Shown piece after piece: positions 56,553-64,000 of a stretch of 64,000 bases of DNA. A program made the position numbers and the translations under genes. The DNA is taken from contig JALJEE010002469.1 in NCBI GenBank assembly GCA_023231475.1, positions 60,985 to 124,984 on the forward strand, written 5' to 3'. Under the pieces are notes generated by a model. It saw only the letters and a program-made list of their open reading frames with translations, ran no database searches and was not told the DNA's origin. The stretch is from Seison nebaliae. Its lineage: Eukaryota; Rotifera; Pararotatoria; Seisonacea; Seisonidae. Positions within the stretch are counted from its first letter, which is position 1, and the number at the start of each line of letters is the position of its first letter.

Positions 56553-57778
56553 ACAAACTGATGATCTGCACTGGACATCGTTTCAATATCGTCTTGTTTT
56601 TCTAACAAATTTCCTTTCGTTATTGGGTAAATTTTGGGAGATGTTTGTTTAAATTGTGAGACATGTCTTTCTTATCAAAACAGATAACGTCTATCTTTCA
56701 TATTTTAATCATTTTGAATCAAACATTTCTGATCTTTCACTTTGTTTGTTTTCAAATTAAGAAGGCAAATCAAAAAAGATGTCTAATGGATCATTTATAT
56801 CATCCACAAACTGATAATGAAGAAAGATATTCATATTCATATTCATTTTCCTCCCTTTAACATATCACTAAATGCATTCATGACATCAATGACATTGATA
56901 GATTAATATGAATTACATGAAAATATTTTGTTCAGTTCTTGTTCATTGATCTCACCACGAAACGAGTTGAATTTGATGGAATTTGTTGAATTGATCTACT
57001 TAGGAAATCAAGTGAGAAGAGGTAAAATAAAAGTTATTTTATTTGGAATTCTCTTAAGAAAGCTGATGAAGAAGATTAGAATAATATTTATGTTTTGTGT
57101 GAAATGATAACGTGGAAGATGAATATTCTGTAGTGTTCGTTGTGGAATCAACACATTTTAAACGATCTTTCTAGCACTAGTTAATGATGAAGTGGTAGGA
57201 AGCAAGTGATTGTGAGAAGATGATAAGGTGAAATTAGTGTTATTCTTCAATCATTCGTTTGTCGATCAACGCTTGTTCTCCGTGAACTTTGGCACGATTA
57301 TTCGCGTTAGATACTTCTTTACAATAATAATATGAGAGAATATTTATTGTCGTTTCGACTTCAACAATTTCTTATTTTCCGGAAATTGGAATATGACCAA
57401 ATGACTTCCGTTCTTTCTCACATTGCAATCTACTTAATTCTTGTATGAATATGATTCTTCTCAATTTAGATGTCTTCCATTCATATACACCTAAGTTGTG
57501 AAAGGGAGAGAATTGGAGAACATATTCTCGTTTACTAATAAATTGATCAAACTAAATATAATTCCGTTTTCGTTTGTCCTCTTTTCTTCTCTCGTCCTCC
57601 TCTCCCAATCAAACTCGTCATTCATTTCAGGAAGATATTAATAAGTTGATTAAATAGAAAATTCGATAATTTCATGTTCCCCTCCCACAAGAAAATAAAA
57701 TATTTCCATTTCTTTCTCCTTTTCAAAGATAATTTCTCATTTAGATCAGAAGGAGTGAACAAACCACGAAAGAATAAT

Positions 57779-59035
57779 ATGTTCCGTATAACATCAATTT
57801 GCTTCCTTGTGCTCTACATAAATTTATTTGAATTGTCCCTATCGAAATCGACGGGAAAAATTTCGGTAAACACAACTTTCCTCCACGATACGTCAACGGT
57901 GAAGAAAGACATCGAAGAAGCGAATGATCTACTCCCCAACAAACTAGACGAAGAAGAGATCGACAACGTTCTCTTCAAATGGGACAAAACGCATAAACCG
58001 AAAGTTGATGCGATCAATCGCTCTATCGATAATGAAGTGGCATCGAAACGAATTATTTTAAGAAATAAATCGAAAAAAACTGTTTATTCCGATGACTCAT
58101 CATTGATCATCGATAAAGAGAATGAAAACGGTGATAATGATAACGGAAAGAAACGACCACTCACCTCCACCATTATCATCAGTGTCTCAGCCGTAGTTAT
58201 TGGTGGGGTGATAGCCACCATCATTTTCACTTTGCTACGACGACGATCTGATGGGAAATGGGGCAGGATAGTAACGAGTAAACTCGATTCAAGTTTCGAT
58301 GAAGAGACGAAGAATCAGACATCGGAGAAATCAACTACCAACGGAGATATTGAGAATGATGACGAGAACAATAAGAATTTAGAAGATAATGTCGACGATA
58401 ATGGAGAAGAAGATGAAAAGACGAATTTAGCAGGCAAAGTGGAAGAAACAAAAACAGAATTGAATAACACGACTGATATTTTAGATGATGATACTCAAAT
58501 TTATCCGAAAACGAAGAAACGCAGATATACTTTATTCAACAAATTCAATTTTTTCCGTAATCATCGACTAACTGAATCGAAAGATAATGAAGCACTTCTT
58601 TCTTTGACGAGAACTGAAGAGAATGAAGGTGAAACAGTCGTTCCTCCAATTCTTTCCCCTAAAAGTGAAGAAGATTTGTTATCGAATAAAGATTTACTTG
58701 ATCAACAGAATGAAATGATGGAGAAGGGAAGTAACGCAGCAAAAGCATCAGTATCGCCAATTGATGGCGAAGACGATAACAATAGTTCGATAAGAGAAAA
58801 TGAGAATATTATAGAGAGTTGTGAATTGAAAGAGAGTAATGAAAAGAATGAAGATGACAATTTAAGTGAAGATCTGTTAAAAGAAGAAGAAATCGAAGAG
58901 AAACAATCAACAAAAAGTGATATGATCGAACTGACGACAAACGATGATAATGGAAACGATAATGATGACATTGATGATGACAATGATAATGTAAAAGAAG
59001 AAGAAGAAGTGAATGATGAGAAATTGAAAGAATAA
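57779..59035 (+). CDS. Type I membrane protein with long acidic cytoplasmic tail, 418 aa
   Basis: I do not recognise a family. The ATG at 57779 gives a signal peptide (FRITSICFLVLYINLFELSLS). An ectodomain of about 110 residues follows, with several N-glycosylation sequons (NTT, NRS, NKS) and no Cys pairs. A membrane segment (STIIISVSAVVIGGVIATII) ends in LLRRR, then about 230 residues rich in Asp/Glu/Asn/Ser. The frame extends upstream to an ATG at 57674, but that would bury the signal peptide, and TTCTCATTTAG just upstream looks like an acceptor in the 5' leader. The tail ends in Asp-Asn repeats (NDDIDDDNDNV), like the DN run in the PDZ gene at the window edge. Confidence 0.75.
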   Translation: MFRITSICFLVLYINLFELSLSKSTGKISVNTTFLHDTSTVKKDIEEANDLLPNKLDEEEIDNVLFKWDKTHKPKVDAINRSIDNEVASKRIILRNKSKKTVYSDDSSLIIDKENENGDNDNGKKRPLTSTIIISVSAVVIGGVIATIIFTLLRRRSDGKWGRIVTSKLDSSFDEETKNQTSEKSTTNGDIENDDENNKNLEDNVDDNGEEDEKTNLAGKVEETKTELNNTTDILDDDTQIYPKTKKRRYTLFNKFNFFRNHRLTESKDNEALLSLTRTEENEGETVVPPILSPKSEEDLLSNKDLLDQQNEMMEKGSNAAKASVSPIDGEDDNNSSIRENENIIESCELKESNEKNEDDNLSEDLLKEEEIEEKQSTKSDMIELTTNDDNGNDNDDIDDDNDNVKEEEEVNDEKLKE

Positions 59036-59865
59036 AAATTTCCCTCCGATTGTTCGTCAGTTGTATTGCCATTTTTATGATATTGCAATATTTTAATTCT
59101 TTCTTCTTTTTCTTGTTAAATAATTTTAATTCTCTCCATCATTCATCCATATTTCTTCTTCCATTCTAATGCTACATGGGAAACTATTTACTACTTCGGA
59201 ATGATTCTATGTAATCCACAACTTTTTCCATTTAACTCATTGTAAAATTTGTTTCCATTCTCCACAATCAACAACTAATGTGCACAACTGAATTGATATT
59301 GTTGCACTTAATTCAAATCATCCCATCACAATCACAATATACAAAATACAAAACGAAAGAGATGGAACAGAACATAGTTTCTTCTTTCCAACACATTTTC
59401 TCGAATGAAAATATTTCTTTTCAAAAATTTTCTCCCAATTTCCATTTTATCTCAACAACCAAACCATATCTCAAATCTTCATTTTCTTCTTGTCTTTATT
59501 CAAATTGATCGATAAATCGATTGAAATTCCTTTTCGTTAGAGAATGTTTTTTCTTTAGAAATGAAAGAGAATGACGAATTCCATGTCAAAAAACAAAACA
59601 GTTGTTATTCCATCAAATTTCCTCGATTGATAATTATAATATCAGAATCATATTAAATCAAATAAAAAATTATTTTTGAGAATTTATTCGAAACGGACAA
59701 ATGAGGGGAATGCAGTGGCATTTTATTAGAAATGGTTAAAATTATTGAAGATTCTTATAATCATTAAAAAAAGGGAAATTCGAGTGAAACAAAATTCGAG
59801 AAATTAAATTTTTTTAGTTTTCTTTTACATCGATTCTTATTCTGTCATTCGATGAAGTGGAATTG
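59036..59865. other. Spacer between convergent genes
   Basis: 830 AT-rich bases with the 3' regions of both flanking genes; a 76-codon frame at 59278-59508 has no support. Confidence 0.5.
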
Positions 59866-60360
59866 TTAGAACAAACCAAAAGGATCTTTAAATTTCTCAT
59901 CGAAATCTCTTTCGGCTTTTTCCAATAATCTCTTCGATTTCGATGATCCACCAATTCCACTGGCAGCCATTGCAAATACTTCAGGTCGAGGTCTCTGATC
60001 CATTTGAGAATTCTTCAATACCATCGGTCTTCGACTACGGACGGTAGTGGTACCTTGAAGTTTCTGATTCTGAAGTTTAATATTCCTAATTTCCCTCCAT
60101 GTCAAAGCTACAAATAAGAGAGAAGAATTTGGGGAGAGAAAATGATGAAAGAAATAAAATTGAAAGAATAACAAATAACCATCGATAACTAGCAATGAAT
60201 TGAAGAGGAAAAGGAAAATTAAGAGAAAGAAATGGATAATTGAATATCTCATCGACACAAGAAATTGATTCAGTTGAGAGGGAATGAGTGAGAGAATGAA
60301 ATAAAAGAATTTAATGAAAAGAGGAGATGGAAGAGTCATCATATAGTCTGAGCGATACAT
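59866..60360 (-). CDS. Small membrane protein, basic C-terminal domain, unrecognised
   Basis: Two exons (60360-60180, 60107-59866) give 140 residues. The intron is 72 bp, starts GTTATT and has a strong acceptor (CTCTCTTATTTGTAG). The N-terminal 60 residues contain two hydrophobic segments (PLFIKFFYFILSLIP, IIHFFLLIFLFLFNSLLVI). The C-terminal half, ALTWREIRNIKLQNQKLQGT to FDEKFKDPFGLF, is soluble, basic and looks conserved. No family recognised. The start could instead be the later ATG before RYSIIHFF, leaving a single membrane segment. It lies 124 bases downstream of KATNAL2 on the same strand. Reading through without splicing also stays open, but the hydrophobic filler it would add looks intronic. 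Confidence 0.65.
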   Translation of the reverse strand: MYRSDYMMTLPSPLFIKFFYFILSLIPSQLNQFLVSMRYSIIHFFLLIFLFLFNSLLVIDGYLLFFQFYFFHHFLSPNSSLLFVALTWREIRNIKLQNQKLQGTTTVRSRRPMVLKNSQMDQRPRPEVFAMAASGIGGSSKSKRLLEKAERDFDEKFKDPFGLF

Positions 60361-60483
60361 ATGTAATCTATAGAAATTCGTTGTGAAACATTTATTTGAT
60401 TTAATGTCACCATAAATTTCTTGAAAAAAACAGATTTATTTTATTTATGTTTAACCGATCAGAAAATTCCCATGCCCATTCTC

Positions 60484-62139
60484 TTACAATGATTCATAAT
60501 TTTCTTTCCATTTTTTATACTTCCCTTGAAATTGGGCGGCAGACGGTTTGGTACTCTTCAATGCTTGTATGACGTCATCATTGTTGATGGGATCGAGAAC
60601 GATGTTATCAACTTTGAAATCATTCTCCAGTTGATTAAACGCCTTCCTCACCGTATTCATTGCCACTTCTTTACAAAGTAAATGCAAATCGGAACCAGAA
60701 TAACCGTCCGTCAATTGAGCTAGTTCGCTGAAATTCAAATTCTCAGTCCGAATGTATGGATTGTAGAACTCTTCTGCATGATTATCTATCGCAAGGAATA
60801 GACGAAACATCTTCTCTCTTGCTTCTAATGACGGCAAACCGACATGTATCCGTTTTTCTAAACGACGTAACATTGCCTGATCTAATTCCCATGGAAGATT
60901 CGATGCGGCCAACACAAAAACTACATCATTCGATTTAGCTAAACCATCCATTTGAATGAGCAATTCAGTTTTCATTCGTCGTGAACCTTCATGATCACCA
61001 CCAGCACCCATTCCACGTTGACTCATTATTGCATCCAATTCATCCAGGAAAATGGTTGATGGAGCATAAAATCGAGCTAATTCGAATAACAATTTTACTA
61101 ATTTCTCCGAATCGCCTCGCCACTTACTGACGATAGTCGAAGCAGAGACATTGAAGAAAGTTGTGTTACATTCAGTTGCAACGGCTTTCGCTAACATCGT
61201 CTTACCGGTACCGGGCGGTCCAAACAATAGTAAACCTTTCCATGGACTAAGAATACCGGAAAATAATTGAGGATATTTTAAGGGATAAACGACCGCTTCT
61301 TTCACCACTTGCATCGACGATTCCAATCCAATAATATCCTCAAATTTCACATTTGGACTCTCCAAATAAATATCTCGAGTTATGACTTGAGCTAATTCTC
61401 TCATTTCCATCGTCATGTTACCGAGAGCGCCTAACGGTTTTATTAATTTGTCATCGTTTAACTTTTCATTCGTTTGGAGTTGATTGAATATTTGATCATT
61501 CGCTGAAATTTTTGTTACGTCGTTAATCATTGCACGCACATCAATAATTGGTCCCTTTTTTATTTGTTCCGCTTCCGTTTTTACGATAGCGCTCTTCCCA
61601 ACATTTACTCCTTGTAATTTTATTTGTTCTTTGGATTCGGTTGTTAAGTCTGTCGCATTATTTGTGGAGTTGACACTTCTCAATTTCTTTTCATTCGATG
61701 AGGTAATGCTCTGAGAGGAATTACGCGGTGCACTACTTGTCAACGGTGCTCGTTGCACTTTCGACATATTATTATTGAGCAACGGTAAATTACCGCGATA
61801 TGATTCGGTGCGTCGTGAAAAATGTTTGGGTTTCTTTCCCGATTGTTGTTCATTTGTTGAATTTCTTGTAATTTTAGGATATCGCTTAAACTTGACGAAA
61901 TAAAACGATTCGTATTCCTGCAAAATAATATCCAAATCAATATTATCACATACAAGATAACGTCGTAAATCGACACTCGTCTCGCTTTGCAAATTCTTCG
62001 ACGTGTCGATATAGCCCTCGTCTTCCAACCAGCGGAAAACTAATGCCAATAGCTTTTTCTTTCGATCCTTAACTCGTTGATCATCCGCTTCCTTTGCCAC
62101 ATAAGCATTTCGTAGGGTTTGTGTACTCAATTCTGCCAT
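60484..62139 (-). CDS. KATNAL2: Katanin p60 ATPase-containing subunit A-like 2
   Basis: AAA ATPase of the microtubule-severing (meiotic clade) group; KATNAL2 acts on ciliary and sperm microtubules in mammals. The intronless frame gives 551 residues against 538 in human. A LisH motif lies at about 26-58 (LLALVFRWLEDEGYIDTSKN), then a long Ser/Thr/Asn-rich linker. The AAA domain carries Walker A GPPGTGKT at 307-314, Walker B IFLDEL at about 363-368, ASNLPWELDQAMLRRLEKR with the arginine fingers, and the C-terminal TKPSAAQFQGKYKKWKENYESL, matching the family. DLHLLCKEVAMNTVRK corresponds to the helical lid. Start ATG is followed by AELSTQT. No catalytic residue appears lost. Confidence 0.95.
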   Translation of the reverse strand: MAELSTQTLRNAYVAKEADDQRVKDRKKKLLALVFRWLEDEGYIDTSKNLQSETSVDLRRYLVCDNIDLDIILQEYESFYFVKFKRYPKITRNSTNEQQSGKKPKHFSRRTESYRGNLPLLNNNMSKVQRAPLTSSAPRNSSQSITSSNEKKLRSVNSTNNATDLTTESKEQIKLQGVNVGKSAIVKTEAEQIKKGPIIDVRAMINDVTKISANDQIFNQLQTNEKLNDDKLIKPLGALGNMTMEMRELAQVITRDIYLESPNVKFEDIIGLESSMQVVKEAVVYPLKYPQLFSGILSPWKGLLLFGPPGTGKTMLAKAVATECNTTFFNVSASTIVSKWRGDSEKLVKLLFELARFYAPSTIFLDELDAIMSQRGMGAGGDHEGSRRMKTELLIQMDGLAKSNDVVFVLAASNLPWELDQAMLRRLEKRIHVGLPSLEAREKMFRLFLAIDNHAEEFYNPYIRTENLNFSELAQLTDGYSGSDLHLLCKEVAMNTVRKAFNQLENDFKVDNIVLDPINNDDVIQALKSTKPSAAQFQGKYKKWKENYESL

Positions 62140-62900
62140 TGGTCCTTTTCAAATTAAATCATTTATAGTTCAAGAACATCGAATACAATTGCTGTGACAT
62201 CGTGTTGTCATGGTAACTAGGAAAGAGATCGAAAAGAAATTTAGGAGAAATATTGTTCTTTTAAATTTCATTTTAATTATTTTTCCATTTTCAAATCATT
62301 AGTTCAATCTCTCATACACAAATGCATTTCATGTGCATCAATATCAGCATCGGATTAATCCAATCATATCCTATCCATCTCACCTTCTTCATTCTGATCT
62401 AATCAATTATTGATGATCACAATAAGAATTCAGTTTGGACGATAAATTTGTATAAGTTCAAATTAATTAAGTTTCTTGAAATTATTGCGAAGAAATATAA
62501 AACTATAATTTTACTTTGATTTTTTATTTTTCAATTTCTCACCAATTTGAAATGAATAATTTTCATAAGAATCATATCTTAGTTTGTTCATTGAATAAAA
62601 TTTATCATATTCCAAATAATTAACACGTCATCGTAATAACAAGAATAATAATAATAATAATAATATCTATTGGTAATAGATTAGAAAAGAAAAATGAATT
62701 TAAAAAAAGATTGGGGGAGTGAATAGGGAATGAAGGGGAAGGAAATAGTTTAATGGAATTTACATAAAATAAAGATGGCAGTTATAAATAATATGAATAA
62801 GCAGTAAATTAGTTTAGTTGATTGGAACTGGACAATTGATAAGTTGTGATATGAGAGATACTTTACAAATTCTCGATGGAACGATAATCGTGTTGCTATA
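62140..62900. other. Spacer between KATNAL2 and the PDZ gene
   Basis: 760 AT-rich bases with an AATAAT run near 62645-62666; includes the KATNAL2 promoter and the PDZ-gene 3' region. Confidence 0.5.
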
Positions 62901-64000
62901 TTAACTATCATAATCGCCGCTGGTTGACGAGAGTAATCTGGTGGATTGCATTGAGGAGAATGGAACGATTTTTTTAGTCATTGTCATTTCGATTGATGTG
63001 GTCGTTGTTGTAGTGATGGTCGTTGTCTTGGTCAATGGTAGAGGGAGTTTGTTTGATGAATAAATCTGATCATCTTTCCGGTACGAAGTGAGTGATGATG
63101 GTGCCGACCAATTAACTGGAGCAACTAATTGATTCAATTGAGAAGAAGATGATGATGAGGAAGAAGAGGAAGAGGAAGACGAATGAATATTTGGAATCGT
63201 CTTCGTTATTTGGTCTTTGTATTGGGGAGCAGTAGGAAATGGGAGTGGTTTATTCACCTTCAAATGACATTCCCCAATAGCTACTGATTTGAGAATTTTT
63301 ATTGCATCATCCAACGATGGAACGTTGAGATGTTGATCATTAACTGAAACTAATCGATCTCCAATTTTCAACTTTCCTTCTCGCTGAGCTTCACCATTTT
63401 GTACAATATTTCGCACAACAAAATTGTTGTTGTTGTAGGAATGAGGACATTGATAGTGGATGATGGAGAAGCCGAGACCCGATTTATCCGTTCGTTTATT
63501 TAAATGAATATCAATCTCTTTCTTTTGCCACATACACGACTCGTGAAGATTCCCAATTGAATGCGAATAAAATAAATTCGGTTTATTCCCATTAACTTTA
63601 TCATATTTCTCGTTCTTCCTTTTCACGTCTCCAATTTTTTTAAATTGATTCTTTGGTTCTTCATTATTATTCTCAATTAACAATTCTTCTTTTATCATCT
63701 TCTCACATTCGTCATTCAATTCCTCTTCAACGGAAATATCATTATGAGGATTTACTGTTTTTTCATCTTCAATTTTTTCTTGAAATTTCATTTTTTCTAA
63801 TTCATCATTCTCTTCATCCTTTTCTTCTTTTAGGAATATTTCTACTTTCTCTTCTATTCCATCGTTATCATTATCATTATCATTATCATTATCATTATCA
63901 TTATCATTATCATTATCATTATCATTATCATTATCATTATCATTATCATTATCATTATCATTATCATTATCATTATCATTATCATTATCATTATCATTAT
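62901..64000 (-). CDS. PDZ-domain protein, 5' part beyond the window
   Basis: The frame is open from the window edge to the stop at 62901. An ATG at 63791 exists, but the frame continues upstream through acidic codons (KVEIFLKEEKDEENDELEK) and then (GAT AAT)n, so the protein probably starts outside. Counting from that ATG, a single PDZ domain spans about residues 92-179: IDIHLNKR, the carboxylate-binding loop SGLGFSI, VVRNIVQNGEAQREGKLKIGD, and DDAIKILKS. PDZ domains bind C-terminal peptides of membrane proteins and scaffold complexes. A Ser run (about 203-217) and Thr-rich sequence follow to the end. Which PDZ family it belongs to cannot be told without the rest. Confidence 0.85.
   Translation of the reverse strand, partial: NDNDNDNDNDNDNDNDNDNDNDNDNDNDNDNDNDNDNDNDNDNDNDGIEEKVEIFLKEEKDEENDELEKMKFQEKIEDEKTVNPHNDISVEEELNDECEKMIKEELLIENNNEEPKNQFKKIGDVKRKNEKYDKVNGNKPNLFYSHSIGNLHESCMWQKKEIDIHLNKRTDKSGLGFSIIHYQCPHSYNNNNFVVRNIVQNGEAQREGKLKIGDRLVSVNDQHLNVPSLDDAIKILKSVAIGECHLKVNKPLPFPTAPQYKDQITKTIPNIHSSSSSSSSSSSSSSQLNQLVAPVNWSAPSSLTSYRKDDQIYSSNKLPLPLTKTTTITTTTTTSIEMTMTKKIVPFSSMQSTRLLSSTSGDYDS
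63866..64000. repeat. ATTATC hexanucleotide repeat, coding (Asp-Asn)n on the minus strand
   Basis: At least 22 perfect copies run to the window edge. On the minus strand they read GAT AAT in the PDZ-protein frame. The array may continue beyond the window. Confidence 0.95.

Larger units (their letters stand above)
53006..57778. other. Sparse region, about 4.8 kb
   Basis: No supported gene. Holds CT runs (54036-54055), TCA/ATT repeats (54476-54531), a CA run (56528-56552) and AT-rich DNA. Frames of 60-102 codons at 53099, 53503, 54107 and 55171 are Phe/Leu/Ser-rich and unsupported. The last few hundred bases should include the promoter of the gene at 57779. Confidence 0.45.

Noticed and set aside
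1-64000. tRNA, rRNA, spliceosomal RNA genes or transposons
   Set aside because: Looked for T-loop, U6 and transposase or reverse-transcriptase signatures by eye and found none; a covariance-model scan could still reveal some.

Overview
The window looks like nuclear DNA of a multicellular animal. Genes have spliceable introns, and several products belong to animal families: a CAPN5/TRA-3 type calpain with a C2 domain, a GILT thiol reductase, a Goliath/GRAIL-type PA-TM-RING ligase, an SLC45-type transporter, RNF10, a katanin-like AAA ATPase (KATNAL2), a PDZ protein and a large receptor-like membrane protein. The DNA is AT-rich with many microsatellites. A complete-looking protoporphyrinogen oxidase argues against nematodes, which have lost haem synthesis. 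I cannot name the phylum from the sequence; a small-intron invertebrate is as far as I go.

Layout. 1-2 kb: low-complexity DNA with one TATA-led small reading frame. 2.0-6.9 kb, minus: seven-exon type I membrane protein. 9.4-13.3 kb, minus: GILT and a Goliath-like ligase. 13.5-22 kb: mostly non-coding, with a few short plus-strand candidates. 22.1-25.2 kb, minus: nine-exon calpain. 25-36 kb: microsatellites and non-coding DNA with two possible isolated terminal exons. 36.1-41.2 kb, plus: RNF10 and a glutamate-rich protein. 41.8-50.2 kb, minus: a pair of overlapping small frames, a 30-bp minisatellite, SLC45, PPOX and an unrecognised zinc-finger-like protein. 50-57.7 kb: sparse, one 201-codon candidate. 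57.8-59.0 kb, plus: acidic membrane protein. 59.9-64.0 kb, minus: small membrane protein, KATNAL2, and a PDZ protein that runs off the edge through a (GATAAT)n tract.

The most striking signal is in splicing. I reconstructed 28 introns by joining reading frames, many fixed by homology (calpain, PPOX, GILT, Goliath, SLC45, RNF10). In 27 the intron starts GTT, with no evident consensus at +4 to +6; the acceptors are ordinary AG. Two good GTAAG-type sites lie inside exons and are read through as protein. This departs from the GTRAGT donor of most animals and is the observation most worth testing. Most introns are 43-72 bp.

The genes do not form an obvious pathway. GILT, calpain, PPOX and the transporter are housekeeping or degradative functions, and neighbours seem unrelated. 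Several plus-strand candidates in the sparse regions are weak and marked as such.
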